DNA of 64,000 bases from Roseiarcus sp963832305 (GCA_963832305.1 CAWHTU010000011.1:62001-126000); one strand, 5' to 3'; positions 1-9,996 are shown, counted from the first letter of the stretch. Made by a program: numbers and translations. Notes: a model not told the origin generated them from the sequence alone.

Positions 1-1
1 A

Positions 2-616
2 TACGGGCGCGATCGACCCGAGGCGGAATATGTCTGGGTGCTCGATCCGATCGACGGCACGAAAAGCTTTATATCCGGGCTACCGACCTGGGGGACCCTG
101 ATCGGGCTCATGCACCGGGGCCGGCCGGTCTATGGCATGATGGCCCAACCGTTCACGCGCGAGCGATTCTACGGCGACGGCAAACGGGCGAAACTGCGCA
201 TGCTGGCCCCGTCCCGCGGAGAGGCGCCGTCTTCGGAATGGGCGACAAGGGCCTTGCGCACGCGCGCCTGCGGTTCCTTGCGCGAGGCGACGCTGATGAC
301 GACCAGTCCACTGCTGATCCGCGACCCGGCCGACCGGTCGGCCTACGGCCGGGTCGAAAATGAGGCCCGCCTCACCCGCTACGGCGGCGACTGCTACGCC
401 TATTGCGCGCTCGCCGCAGGTTTCGTTGACCTCGTCATCGAGACCAATCTCAAGCCGCATGACGTCGTGGCGCTGACGCCGATCGTCGAAGGCGCGGGCG
501 GCGTTATCTCGACCTGGGATGGCGAAGACGCCGCCACGGGCGGGCGCGTCATCGCGGCCGGCGATCGGGCGGTCTATGACCAGGCCCGGCGCCTGTTGCT
601 CGGTGGACATTGGTGA
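2..616 (+). CDS. hisN: histidinol-phosphatase, inositol monophosphatase family (5' end outside window)
   Basis: Dephosphorylates histidinol phosphate in histidine biosynthesis, if the subfamily call is right. The frame is open from the first bases of the window, so the N-terminal part lies upstream. The metal-binding signature DPIDGTKSF of the inositol monophosphatase superfamily is visible at about 41-67, preceded by YVWVL. The C-terminal part has the second signature region (GGDCYAYCALAAG, then LKPHDVVALTPIVEGAGG), whose spelling is closest to alphaproteobacterial HisN rather than to SuhB. It ends at a TGA with a plausible natural C-terminus. The last bases overlap a truncated gene on the opposite strand. 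Another IMPase family substrate cannot be excluded. Confidence 0.75.
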   Translation, partial: YGRDRPEAEYVWVLDPIDGTKSFISGLPTWGTLIGLMHRGRPVYGMMAQPFTRERFYGDGKRAKLRMLAPSRGEAPSSEWATRALRTRACGSLREATLMTTSPLLIRDPADRSAYGRVENEARLTRYGGDCYAYCALAAGFVDLVIETNLKPHDVVALTPIVEGAGGVISTWDGEDAATGGRVIAAGDRAVYDQARRLLLGGHW

Positions 617-1376
617 TGTAGAGCAGGAGCGCGGCAAGTTTCTGGCCGGACTTTCCGACGCCAAACTCGGCCGCCTGTTTGATCGCGTTGAGCGTGTCGG
701 TGCCGGAATTCGCGAGTTCGATCACCTTTGCCTGCGAGGACTGCGCCTGGAGCAGATAGGACGAAAAGTCGGCAGTGTTGAGCGGCACGCGCACTGATCC
801 CACCACCTTGCCGCCGTTCTTTACGACGAAGGCGGATGTGATCGCCTCGAGGTCCTTTCCGAATACATAGTCCGCCGTGATGAAAAACCAGCTGTCATAG
901 CTCGCTTTCACGGTCGCTTCACCCGTGCCCTTGGCGAGCGCATAGTTGTCATAGGTGTAATGGACCGTGTAGGGCGCACAATCCTCGTTGGTCAGACGCC
1001 GCGCGGCAGCGGCGCTCACGATCATGATCTTCCCCCGCTGCCTGGCGATTTCGTTCACGGCGAGTGCGGTCGCCGAGGCGGCGACATCGAGGATCGCCTC
1101 GACGCCCTGGTCGTCGAACCATTGCCTGGCCAGCGAGCCAGCAAGGTCGGCCTTGTTCAGATGATCCGCGAAGACGATCTCTATCGGGCGTCCCAGCACC
1201 TTGACGCCGAAGTCCTCGACCGCCATGCGCGCGGCCGTGACGTTTCCTTGGCCGCCGTCGTCGGCATAGGGCCCCGACATGTCGAGCAACAGACCAAGCT
1301 TCAACGGCGCCTGCGCTAAGGCAGGCAACGAAAACGCCGTAAGGAATGCAGCGAGCAAAGCTATCAGTCGTACCAT
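549..1376 (-). pseudogene. ABC transporter substrate-binding protein, branched-chain amino acid/urea type, 3'-truncated
   Basis: Periplasmic binding protein of the LivJ-like family (Peripla_BP_6). It has a clear signal peptide ending in ALAQA, followed by LKLGLLLDMSGPYAD, typical of the mature N-terminus. Homology runs to about residue 257 (LLLYITNV) and stops abruptly at 603-608, where the frame reads into the antisense of the hisN 3' end. Family members are about 380-420 residues, so the C-terminal third of the ligand-binding fold is missing. No permease or ATPase partner lies nearby. Either a deletion joined the two genes or the assembly is chimeric here; the product is unlikely to bind ligand. 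Confidence 0.75.
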
Positions 1377-1453
1377 CCGCCCTCCCGGTTTACCGTCCCA
1401 CGTCCTGCACGGCTTGGTCTAGTCGCCCGTCTTCCCGCCGTCGAAGCCGGTGG

Positions 1454-2083
1454 TCATTGTTCGGGGACTCCGGCCTTGCGCAGGCCCTCGAAAATGCGCT
1501 CAAGCTGGGCGAGACAAGTCGGGTCGTCGGTCCTCGCCGTGCGGGACGCGCGGACGCGGGAGAGGGTGAAAGCCGGATTGAGCGCGAGGCCGGCCTTGAC
1601 GGCGGACTGAGCCTCATCGAGTTGATCAAGCTGAGCGAGGGCGGCGGCCAAATGAAAAACAGTTAGGGGATAATTTCGGTTGGCCTCGACCGACCGTCGA
1701 AGCCACGTAACCGCCTGCTCGTAACTGCCGAGGTGGAGCTTCGCCACACCCGCCACATTCATCCAGAGGTAAGCGAGCGTATCGCGCGGACTGAGGCGCA
1801 GCGCCTCAGCAACGTGAGCCTCGGTTTCTTCGGCGCGACCGATAAAAATCTTGCCAAGTCCGATAAGGTTATGAGCGTGGGCGAGATTTCGATCCAGCGC
1901 CAAAGCATGCTCACATTTGGCTATGCCCTCTGTCGCACGCTTGGTGCAAATCTCGACAAGTCCCAAGTACATATGGGCACGCGGATGGTCCGGGACCGAT
2001 GCCAAGGCCCTGGTCAGTTTCGGCTCCGCCTCGGCGAGGGCCGACGCGGGATTGGTCACAATGAGATCCGTGCCTTCGACCAC
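1454..2083 (-). pseudogene. TPR-repeat protein, probable C-terminal remnant of a cyclase- or regulator-linked TPR protein
   Basis: At least four tetratricopeptide repeats are visible (AHMYLGLVEICTKRATEGI, AHNLIGLGKIFIGRAEE, AYLWMNVAGVAKLHLGSYEQ, TVFHLAAALAQLDQLDEAQ). The spelling resembles the C-terminal TPR half of alphaproteobacterial adenylate cyclase/TPR or winged-helix/TPR proteins. The only start codon in the frame is GTG at 2083. The open frame continues without a start to about 2203 and then meets a stop, and no N-terminal catalytic or DNA-binding domain is found upstream. I infer an N-terminally truncated remnant. A short stand-alone TPR protein is possible but less likely. No function can be assigned. 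Confidence 0.5.
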
Positions 2084-2322
2084 GTCCGCGCGCGCCGATT
2101 CGATGAGCGCGTCGGGGTGACGGCCGGAAATGCGTCGCGCCGTCAGCGCGTCGCGTCGCCTCCGACATCCGGCCAGACTACTGACGGTTATCGCAAAACG
2201 GACTTATCCCGCGCAGCGGGTCAGCGGAATTTCGTGCTCAAAGCGTAAGATCTGCCCTTGCGGTCAATTGCCATGCGTGAATTGACCCTCTTGGCAAATC
2301 GTGTTTTGTCGCGCCGCACGCC

Positions 2323-5002
2323 ATGATCCCGACAGTCCCGCGAGAACGCCCGGTAATGCGGCCCGAACGATACAACGTGCGCGAATCCGAAACCAAGTGG
2401 CGAAGGGCCTGGGCGGACGCGCAGATCTTCAAGACCGCCAACGACGATCCGCGGCCGAAATATTACGTCCTTGAGATGTTCCCGTATCCATCGGGGCGCA
2501 TCCACATGGGCCACGTGCGCAACTATGCCATGGGCGACGTTGTGGCGCGCTATCGGCGCGCGCGGGGGTTCAACGTCCTTCACCCGATGGGCTGGGACGC
2601 CTTCGGGCTGCCAGCCGAAAACGCTGCAATGCAGAACAATACCAGTCCGGCGGAATGGACCTACGCCAATATCGCTGCGATGCGAGCCCAGTTGCAGTCG
2701 ATGGGCCTTTCGCTTGACTGGTCGCGTGAGATCGCGACCTGCGATCCAAGCTATTACAAGCATCAGCAGAAGCTGTTTCTGGACTTCCTCGACGTGGGCC
2801 TGGTCGCGCGCAAGAAGTCCAAGGTCAATTGGGATCCGGTCGATCAGACGGTGCTCGCCAACGAGCAGGTGATTGACGGTCGCGGCTGGCGTTCGGGGGC
2901 GATTGTCGAGCAGCGGGAGCTCACGCAATGGTTCCTCAAAATCACCGACTATTCGGACGATCTGCTCGCCAGCCTCGACCGGCTTGATCGTTGGCCGGAG
3001 AAGGTGCGCCTCATGCAGCGCAACTGGATCGGGCGCTCGGAGGGCCTTCTCATTCGTTTTGCCGTCGATCCGGCGACCCTCGGCCCGCTTGCGGGCGAAC
3101 CGGGAACGAGCGAACTTGAGATCTACACCACCCGGCCCGACACGCTGTTCGGCGCGAAGTTCATGGCGATCGCACCGGATCATCCGCTCGCCAGCCCGAG
3201 CAGCGAAGCGCGACCCGGCGCTGGCGGCGTTCATCGAGGAAAGCCGCAGAATCGGCACCTCGGTCGCGGCGATCGAGACCGCGGAGAAGCGGGGCTATGA
3301 CACCGGCCTCAAGGTCGTGCACCCTTTCGATCCCGGCTGGCGCCTGCCGGTCTATGTCGCCAATTTCGTCCTGATGGAATACGGAACGGGCGCGATTTTC
3401 GGCTGCCCCGCCCACGACCAGCGCGATCTCGATTTTGTCCGCGCCTACGGCCTTGGCGTGACCCCGGTGGTTTGTCCGCCCGAGCTTGACCCCGCGAGCT
3501 TCGCCATCGACCGGATCGCCTATGACGGCAACGGGGTGATGATCAATTCGCGCTTTCTCGACGGCATGACAGTCGAGAATGCGAAGGATGAGGTCGCGCG
3601 CCGCCTGGAGCAGATCACGATCGGCGACCAGCCGCAGGCCAAGCGGCAGATCAACTATAAGCTCAGGGACTGGGGCGTGTCGCGCCAGCGGTACTGGGGT
3701 TGCCCGATCCCGATCATCCATTGTCAGGCGTGCGGAATCGTGCCGGTCCCGGTCGCGGATCTGCCGGTCAAGCTGCCCGAGGATGTGAGCTTCGATCAGC
3801 CCGGTAATCCGCTCGATCGACATCCGACCTGGAAGCACGTCGCCTGCCCGCAATGCGGCGCCCCGGCGACGCGCGAGACTGACACGATGGACACATTCGT
3901 CGATTCGTCGTGGTACTTCGTCCGTTTCGCCGATCCGGCAAACGCGGCGGCGCCGACCGACCCGAAAGTGGCCGATCACTGGCTGGCGGTGGACCAATAT
4001 ATCGGCGGCATCGAGCACGCGATCCTGCATCTTCTCTACTCGCGCTTCTTCACCCGGGCGATGCGGAAGTGCGGATATCTGGATCTCGACGAGCCTTTCG
4101 CGGGCCTTTTCACCCAGGGCATGGTGGTGCACGAGACCTATCGGGACGCCGGCGGGCAATGGCTCGCGCCCTCCGAGATTCGGGTCGAAGCGGACGGGGA
4201 CCGGCGTCGCGCTTTTCTCATTGACGGCGACGAACCGGTCGAGATCGGCCCGACCGAGAAGATGTCGAAGTCGAAGCGCAACACGATCGATCCCGACGAG
4301 ATCATCGCCACCTACGGCGCCGACACGGCGCGATGGTTCATGCTCTCGGACTCGCCGCCCGAGCGTGACGTCATCTGGACCGAGGCGGGCGTCCAGGGCG
4401 CATACAAGCAGATCCAGCGGCTGTGGCGCCTCACCTGCGAGATCGAACGTGTCGTCGGCCCCGAGCGTCCGGCGCCGCCGGCGAACTGGGGCGAGGAGGC
4501 GCGCCGCATCCGCCGGATCGCCCACGCGGCGCTGGCCAAGATCGAGGACGAGATCGAGCGCCTCCGGTTCAATGTCTGCATCGCCGTGATCTACGAACTC
4601 GCCAACGAGCTCGCCGCGGCGGTGGGCGCGATCGGGGAGCCATTGGTCGGCGACGACCTGCGCGCCGCCTTCGCGGAGGCAGGCGACATCCTCGTCCATT
4701 GTTTCGCGCCCATGATGCCGCATCTTGCGGAAGAATGCTGGGAAGCGCTCGGTCACAAGGGCTTCGTCGCCCAGAGCCCGTGGCCGGTCGCCGACCGCAG
4801 CCTGCTCGTCTCGCACCACGTCACCTACGTCGTTCAGGTCAACGGCAAGAAGCGCGGCGAGCTGACGATCGAGCGGGACGCCGACAAGAAGCGGATCGAG
4901 GCCGGCGCGATGGCTCTCGACGGGGTCGTCCGAGCGATGAATAATAAGCCCGCGCGTAAGGTGATCATCGTGCCGTCGAGGATAGTCAATGTCGTGGTCT
5001 AG
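2323..5002 (+). CDS. leuS: leucyl-tRNA synthetase (frame broken near 3190-3205)
   Basis: Charges tRNA-Leu with leucine in the cytoplasm. The class I signature HMGH lies at residues 61-64 (2503-2514) and KMSKS near 4258-4275. The anticodon-binding domain and the C-terminal domain, ending in PARKVIIVPSRIVNVVV, are complete. The frame is open from 2323 to about 3192, then continues in the next frame to 5002. The break lies in the CP1 editing domain at HPLA, where the family reads on as ARAA-RDPALAAF; one net extra base (for example a 4-base duplication around gccagccc) explains it. leuS is essential and usually single copy, so a sequence error or recent mutation is likelier than a pseudogene. 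ATG at 2356 is an alternative start. The 3' end overlaps lptE by 14 bases. Confidence 0.92.
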
Positions 5003-5501
5003 AGGTCTCACCGCCGTGGCGGCGCTTGCGCTCGCCACGGGACTCGCGGGTTGCTTCCAGCCGCTCTACAGCGAATCGGCCCACCCGGGTCTGGTCGAGG
5101 ACGTCCGCGCGATCGAAGTCGCGCCGATCAAGGATCGCATCGGCCACTATCTGGCCGACGATCTCAGAACCGACCTCAACGGCACCGGGCAGACGCCGCC
5201 GCCCAAATATCGCCTGACTGTGAAGGTGTCGACCGGCACGGTGACGCCGACGGTCAATTCGTTGATCAACGTCGCAACGTCGGCGACGGTGCAGGGAGAG
5301 GCCGAATTTACGCTGAACAAGGTCGACGGAGGCGCGGAGGTCCTCAAGGGCAAGGCCGTCGCTGCCGCAGCCTATGACCGCTCCCAGCAGCGCTACAACG
5401 ATCTGCGCGCCGAGCGCGACGCCGAAATCCGGCTCGCGCGCGCGCTTTCATCGGAAATTTCAACGCGCCTCGTCTCCCAGCTGGCCGGGAAGAGTTCGTG
5501 A
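4989..5501 (+). CDS. lptE: LPS-assembly lipoprotein LptE
   Basis: Outer-membrane lipoprotein partner of LptD in lipopolysaccharide insertion. It has a lipoprotein signal peptide with lipobox LAGC (Cys22), then FQPLYS, typical of alphaproteobacterial LptE. Its 170 residues fit the family. It starts inside the last codons of leuS, and this coupling is conserved in Rhizobiales. In that order the next gene is usually holA (DNA polymerase III delta). Here the following gene is an ABC permease, so the conserved operon is cut after lptE. Confidence 0.88.
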   Translation: MSWSRGLTAVAALALATGLAGCFQPLYSESAHPGLVEDVRAIEVAPIKDRIGHYLADDLRTDLNGTGQTPPPKYRLTVKVSTGTVTPTVNSLINVATSATVQGEAEFTLNKVDGGAEVLKGKAVAAAAYDRSQQRYNDLRAERDAEIRLARALSSEISTRLVSQLAGKSS

Positions 5502-5542
5502 GGCCCTGTCGCGGCTTCGCGCTTGCGCGTTAGCTCAGGGCG

Positions 5543-6490
5543 ATGCTCGCTTACGCCATCCAACGGATCGTCCTGTTCGCGGCCACGCTTCTCATCGCAT
5601 CCATGATCGTGTTCGCGGTCATGAACATTCTGCCGGGGGACGCCGCTCAGACAATGCTGGGACCGACCGCGACGCCCGAGGCGGTCGCCGCGTTGTCGCA
5701 TCGACTCGGACTCGATCAGCCGGCGCCCGTCCGCTACGCAACCTGGATCGGCGGCGCGCTGCGCGGGGATCTTGGTCTTTCCTACGCTTATAATTCCCCG
5801 ATCGGTCCGCTGATCGCTTCGAGCCTCGCCGTCAGCGCTCCGCTGGCGCTGATGGCGATGACGTTTGCCGCGGCGATCGGACTCGCGGCCGGCGTCTACG
5901 CCGCGGATCGGCGCGGCCGGGCGGGCGACGCGGTCGTGATGGGCGCGAGCCAGGTCGGCGTCGCCGTGCCGAACTTCTGGCTGGCGATCCTGCTCGTGAT
6001 CGTCTTCGCAGTGACGCTGAGGCTCGTTCCGGCAGGCGGATTTCCGGGTTGGCAAGAGCCGGCTCGGGCGTTCGGCGCGCTGATCTTGCCGGCGGTCGCG
6101 CTCGGCGCCGTGCAGGCGGCGATCCTGACCCGTGTCACCCGGTCGGCGCTGATCGAGGCGCTGAACGAGGACTTCATGCGCACCGCGCGCGCCAAGGGTT
6201 TGTCGCGGCGCGCCGCGCTCTGGCGACACGCGCTGCCGAATGCGCTGACCCCGGTTTTGACCATCATGGGGCTGCAATTCGCCAATCTGATCGCAGGCGC
6301 GATAGTGGTCGAGAACGTGTTCGTTCTGCCCGGCCTCGGCAGGCTCATGCTGCAGTCGATTTCCAATCGCGACACGCTCGTGGTCGAGAACGGGGTGATG
6401 TTGCTCGCGCTGATCGTGATCGGATTGAATTTCATCGTCGACATCGCCTGCGCCGCAATCGATCCGCGGCTCAGGGCTCCCGCCACGTGA
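5543..6490 (+). CDS. dipeptide/oligopeptide ABC transporter permease, DppB type
   Basis: First membrane subunit of a peptide importer. It has 315 residues with about six transmembrane segments, the N-terminal helix starting MLAYAIQRIVLFAATLLIA, and the family sequence MNILPGDAAQTMLG. The EAA-like cytoplasmic loop that contacts the ATPase is present (FMRTARAKGLSRRAALWRHALPNAL). It is the first gene of a tightly coupled four-gene set: its stop overlaps the next start by four bases (GTGA). Substrate could be di/oligopeptides, nickel or glutathione; the sequence does not decide. Confidence 0.9.
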   Translation: MLAYAIQRIVLFAATLLIASMIVFAVMNILPGDAAQTMLGPTATPEAVAALSHRLGLDQPAPVRYATWIGGALRGDLGLSYAYNSPIGPLIASSLAVSAPLALMAMTFAAAIGLAAGVYAADRRGRAGDAVVMGASQVGVAVPNFWLAILLVIVFAVTLRLVPAGGFPGWQEPARAFGALILPAVALGAVQAAILTRVTRSALIEALNEDFMRTARAKGLSRRAALWRHALPNALTPVLTIMGLQFANLIAGAIVVENVFVLPGLGRLMLQSISNRDTLVVENGVMLLALIVIGLNFIVDIACAAIDPRLRAPAT

Positions 6491-7326
6491 GCCTCGCTCT
6501 CCGATTTCGCCTGCGCGGCGGCGCGAGCCTGTGGCTCGGCGCGGCGCTCGTCGCCGCGCTCATGGCCGCCGCGGCGGTGTCGCTGGTCTGGACGCCATAT
6601 CCGCCGGCTGCGATCGACATCCCGCATCGGCTCGCGCCTCCTTCCGCCGCCCATTGGTTCGGCACCGACAATCTCGGACGCGATGTCGCCTCGCAAATCC
6701 TCGCCGGCTCGCGCGTCTCGATCCTCGTCGGCGTCGTCGCCGTCAGCATCGGGCTCGCGTTTGGCGTCGCCCTTGGGCTTTTGGCGGCTTTCGCCAAAGG
6801 CCTTGTCGAGGACGGGATCATGAAGCTCAGCGACTTCATGTTCGCCTTTCCGGCGCTCTTGACCGCGATCATGCTGACGTCCACCTTCGGCCCCGGCGTC
6901 GTCAACGCCATCATCGCCATCGGCGTCGTCAACGTGCCGGTGATCGCGAAGCTAACGCGCGCGACCGCCAACGGCGTGCTTTCGCGCGAATATGCGCTCG
7001 CCGCCCGCGCCGCCGGCCGCGGACCGATCGCGATCGCCTTCGATCACGTGCTGCCAAATATCGCGCCGGCGCTGATCGTGCAGGCGACGATCCAATTCGC
7101 GATCGCCATCCTGGCTGAGGCGGCGCTTTCCTACCTCGGCCTCGGCGCCCAGCCGCCGCAGACGTCGTGGGGCAAGATGCTCGCCGACGCGCAGAACGTT
7201 CTCTACAACGCGCCGAGGCTCGCGCTCTACCCCGGCGTCGCCATCGCGCTTAGCGTGCTCGGCCTCAATCTCCTCGGCGACGGCCTGCGCGACGCGCTCG
7301 ATCCGAAACTCAAGGCGCGCGTCTAA
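6487..7326 (+). CDS. dipeptide/oligopeptide ABC transporter permease, DppC type
   Basis: Second membrane subunit of the importer. The GTG at 6487 overlaps the previous stop by four bases and gives a 279-residue protein of normal length; longer readings upstream are antisense noise. The HWFGTDNLGRDV signature of DppC/OppC proteins follows the first transmembrane helix. The coupling loop is ALAARAAGRGPIAIAFDHVLPN, and the end ALSYLGLGAQPPQTSWGKML is diagnostic. It is separated by one base from the first ATPase gene. Confidence 0.9.
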   Translation: MSLALRFRLRGGASLWLGAALVAALMAAAAVSLVWTPYPPAAIDIPHRLAPPSAAHWFGTDNLGRDVASQILAGSRVSILVGVVAVSIGLAFGVALGLLAAFAKGLVEDGIMKLSDFMFAFPALLTAIMLTSTFGPGVVNAIIAIGVVNVPVIAKLTRATANGVLSREYALAARAAGRGPIAIAFDHVLPNIAPALIVQATIQFAIAILAEAALSYLGLGAQPPQTSWGKMLADAQNVLYNAPRLALYPGVAIALSVLGLNLLGDGLRDALDPKLKARV

Positions 7327-7327
7327 G

Positions 7328-8302
7328 ATGCTGCTCGAAGTGGCCGAGCTCGCGATAGATCTCCCGGCGCGAGAGGGGTTGCAGCGGGTCGTCGACCGGA
7401 CGTCGTTCTCGGTCGCCGAAGGCGAGAGCCTGGGGGTGGTTGGCGAATCCGGCTCCGGCAAGACGATGACCGCGCTCGCCCTGATGGCTCTGACGCCGGA
7501 GGGCGCGCGGGTCTCGGGTTCGATCCGCTTCGAGGGATTGGAACTCGTGGGCCTCGGGGAAGATTCGATGCGCCAACTGCGCGGCGACCGCATCGCCATG
7601 GTCTTCCAGGAGCCGATGACGGCGCTCAATCCCTTGCACAGCGTCGGCGCGCAAGTCGCCGAGCCGCTGGTGCTGCATCGTGGGATGACCAGGGCGGCCG
7701 CCCGCCGGCGCGCGGTCGAATTGCTCGAGCATGTGCGGCTCGCCGAGCCGGAGCGCGCCGCCCGCTCTTATCCATTCGCGCTCTCGGGCGGCGAGCGCCA
7801 ACGAGCGATGATCGCCATGGCGATTGGCTGTTCGCCGCGCCTCGTCATCGCCGACGAGCCCACGACGGCGCTCGACGTCACGGTGCAGGCGCGCATCCTC
7901 TCCCTCATCGACGGCCTGCGTGCGGAATCCGGGATGGCGATCCTGTTGGTCAGCCACGACCTCGCGGTCATCGCTGGGCATTGCGACCGCGTCATGGTGA
8001 TGTACGCGGGCGTGATCATGGAGAGCGGGCCGGTCGATGCGGTTCTGCGCGAGCCGAGAAATCCCTACACGCTGGCGCTGCTCGAAGCTCGACCGCGGCC
8101 GGGCGCGCCGCGCGGCGCTCGGCTGGCGACGATCCCCGGCGCGCCTCCAGTCACCCACGACTATCCCAAGGGCTGCCCCTTCGCTGGCCGCTGCGCGCTC
8201 ACCATCGACAGATGCTGGACCACGCCGCCGCCTGAGGTCGCGTTCGGAGCGAGCCATATGTCGCGGTGCCATCGGGCCGGTGACGTGAGGCTGGACAGGT
8301 GA
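7328..8302 (+). CDS. peptide ABC transporter ATP-binding protein, DppD type
   Basis: ATPase subunit that pairs with the neighbouring DppF-type ATPase. Walker A is GESGSGKT, the signature motif is LSGGERQR, Walker B is LVIADEPTTALD and the H-loop is SHDLAVI. The C-terminal oligopeptide/dipeptide extension with clustered cysteines (GCPFAGRCALTIDRC) is present. At 324 residues it is full length. Its stop overlaps the next start by four bases, so the two ATPases are probably translated together. Confidence 0.92.
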   Translation: MLLEVAELAIDLPAREGLQRVVDRTSFSVAEGESLGVVGESGSGKTMTALALMALTPEGARVSGSIRFEGLELVGLGEDSMRQLRGDRIAMVFQEPMTALNPLHSVGAQVAEPLVLHRGMTRAAARRRAVELLEHVRLAEPERAARSYPFALSGGERQRAMIAMAIGCSPRLVIADEPTTALDVTVQARILSLIDGLRAESGMAILLVSHDLAVIAGHCDRVMVMYAGVIMESGPVDAVLREPRNPYTLALLEARPRPGAPRGARLATIPGAPPVTHDYPKGCPFAGRCALTIDRCWTTPPPEVAFGASHMSRCHRAGDVRLDR

Positions 8303-9267
8303 CCGAATCGCCGCTGCTCGAGGTCGATTCGCTGGTCAAGACCTATCGCTTGCACGGGCCCGGTCCGTTCTCCCGCAAGAGCGCCCGCCCCGCTCTGGCG
8401 GGGGTGAGCTTCTCGGTCCGGCAGGGGCGCTCGTTTGGGATCGTTGGGGAATCAGGGTCGGGAAAGTCCACCCTGGCGCGTATCGCGCTGGCGCTGGACA
8501 AGCCGGATTCGGGCGCCGTCCGGCTGGAGGGGAGGTCTCTCTTCGATTTGCCGCCTCGCGAACTGCGCGCGATGCGGGCGCACATGCAGATGGTCTTCCA
8601 GGACCCTTACGGTTCCCTCGACCCGCGCCAGCGGATCGAAAAGATCGTCGCTGAACCGCTGGCTGCGCTGGGCGGCGCAGGCAGGGCCGAGCGCCGCGCC
8701 CGCGTCCAGGCCTCGCTCGAGGCGGTCGGCCTCAAGGGTTCGGACGCCCTGAAGCATCCGCACGAGTTTTCCGGCGGCCAGCGTCAGCGCATCGCCATTG
8801 CGCGCGCGCTCATCACCCGGCCAAAGCTGGTCATCGCCGACGAGCCGGTGTCGGCGCTCGACGTCTCGGTGCAGGCGCAGGCGTTGAACCTGATGAGCGA
8901 TCTCGAGCGCGAGGCGGGCGTGACCTTTCTCCTGATCAGCCACGATCTCGCTGTCGTCGCCCACATCTGCGAGATGACCGCGGTGATGTACCGCGGACGC
9001 ATCGTCGAGATAGGCAGGACGGAGGACCTGTTCGCACGTCCGGCACATCCCTATACGCGCGAACTGGTCGATGCGACGCCTCGCCTCGACCGGCCGACGC
9101 GGGTTCAGCCGATTGCGACCGCCGACGGCGGCGCTGCGCCGGCCGGCGGCTGCCCCTATGCCGAGCGTTGTCCATACGCCCGCGCCCGCTGCGGCGAGGA
9201 GGCGCCGGCGCTCGACGCGATCGGCGATGGAAAGCGCCGGGTCGCGTGCCACTATCCTCTCGGTTAG
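8299..9267 (+). CDS. peptide ABC transporter ATP-binding protein, DppF type
   Basis: Second ATPase subunit. It has Walker A (GESGSGKS), the FQDPYGSLDPRQR segment typical of DppF/OppF, signature FSGGQRQR, Walker B LVIADEPVSALD, and the cysteine-containing C-terminal extension (GCPYAERCPYARARC). It starts with GTG inside the stop of the previous gene. It is the last gene of the coupled set; a separate promoter follows at about 9278. The binding protein of the system is probably the gene at 10063. Confidence 0.92.
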   Translation: MTESPLLEVDSLVKTYRLHGPGPFSRKSARPALAGVSFSVRQGRSFGIVGESGSGKSTLARIALALDKPDSGAVRLEGRSLFDLPPRELRAMRAHMQMVFQDPYGSLDPRQRIEKIVAEPLAALGGAGRAERRARVQASLEAVGLKGSDALKHPHEFSGGQRQRIAIARALITRPKLVIADEPVSALDVSVQAQALNLMSDLEREAGVTFLLISHDLAVVAHICEMTAVMYRGRIVEIGRTEDLFARPAHPYTRELVDATPRLDRPTRVQPIATADGGAAPAGGCPYAERCPYARARCGEEAPALDAIGDGKRRVACHYPLG

Positions 9268-9277
9268 GTCAGCGACA

Positions 9278-9306
9278 TTGACATTAATGTAATGCTTTTA
9301 TACATT
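9278..9306 (+). promoter_or_regulatory. candidate sigma-70 promoter upstream of the DUF2852 gene
   Basis: A TTGACA hexamer at 9278-9283 is followed by an AT-rich spacer and TATACA at 9299-9304 or TACATT at 9301-9306 (spacers 15 or 17). It stands out as an AT-rich island between the peptide-transporter operon and the DUF2852 gene, 100 bases upstream of the latter. Assigned by pattern only. Confidence 0.5.
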
Positions 9307-9405
9307 CGACGGCTCTTGTGCGCCGCTTGGCGGCTCCCAATCTCCCAGGCGCGCAAGCGATCGCCGCATGAGGCGTCGCCGGCAACGTGATTACGGAGGC
9401 TCGTG

Positions 9406-9927
9406 ATGGGCACGGCGGATAACACGATGGGTGGTTCGTACGGAGCGCGGGAGTTTGGCCCGAGCGACTGGGCGGGCGCCCGTTGGCGGCGCGGCGGCTC
9501 GCGCTGGACGGCGTTTGAGATCATCGCCATGATTTTCGGGTTCGTCGTTTTCTGGCCGATCGGTCTCGCGATCCTCGGTTACAAACTCTGGCAGAGCCGG
9601 AATGGCGGCCCCGATCTGCAGACCCTCGCGACCAACAAGTGGCAGGATGCGCGCGCGATGATGAGCTCGAATTCCAATTGGGCGTGCGGCGGCGCGGCGC
9701 GGCGGGCAAGCCGATACTATGCTTCCCAGACCGGCAACGCGGCATTCGACGAATGGCGGACGGCGGAGCTTGCGCGGCTCGACGAAGAGCGCCGCAAGCT
9801 CGATGAGGCGCAACGCGAGTTCGCCGAGTATTCGGATGCGATCCGCCGCGCCAAAGACCGCGAGGAGTTCGAACGCTTCATGTCCGAGCGCCGCGCTCGT
9901 CCGGCCAATGGCGGACAGCCCAGCTAG
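9406..9927 (+). CDS. DUF2852 family protein, single transmembrane segment
   Basis: Small alphaproteobacterial protein of unknown function. The ATG at 9406 is preceded by GGAGG at 9395-9399, which decides the start. One hydrophobic helix (about residues 35-60, IIAMIFGFVVFWPIGLAILG, then YKLW) is followed by a charged, probably coiled-coil C-terminus rich in Glu, Arg and Ala (LDEERRKLDEAQREFAEY). It is flanked by its own promoter upstream and a strong terminator downstream, so it is likely a single-gene unit inserted between the transporter genes and their binding-protein gene. Confidence 0.8.
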   Translation: MGTADNTMGGSYGAREFGPSDWAGARWRRGGSRWTAFEIIAMIFGFVVFWPIGLAILGYKLWQSRNGGPDLQTLATNKWQDARAMMSSNSNWACGGAARRASRYYASQTGNAAFDEWRTAELARLDEERRKLDEAQREFAEYSDAIRRAKDREEFERFMSERRARPANGGQPS

Positions 9928-9960
9928 CGGTCTTACGCCTCACTCGACTGTAAAGCAGAT

Positions 9961-9996
9961 AATCCCCTATTTCTAGCGAAATAGGGGATTTTTCTT
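9961..9996 (+). terminator. rho-independent terminator
   Basis: Perfect 12-base inverted repeat: aatcccctattt at 9961-9972 and aaataggggatt at 9979-9990, with a six-base loop, followed by a T-rich run. It lies 34 bases after the stop of the DUF2852 gene and upstream of the binding-protein gene, so it insulates the two. Confidence 0.9.

Noticed and set aside
3161..5038. 625-codon open frame antisense to leuS
   Set aside because: Arginine/aspartate-rich mirror of a high-GC gene; leuS motifs are unambiguous on the other strand.
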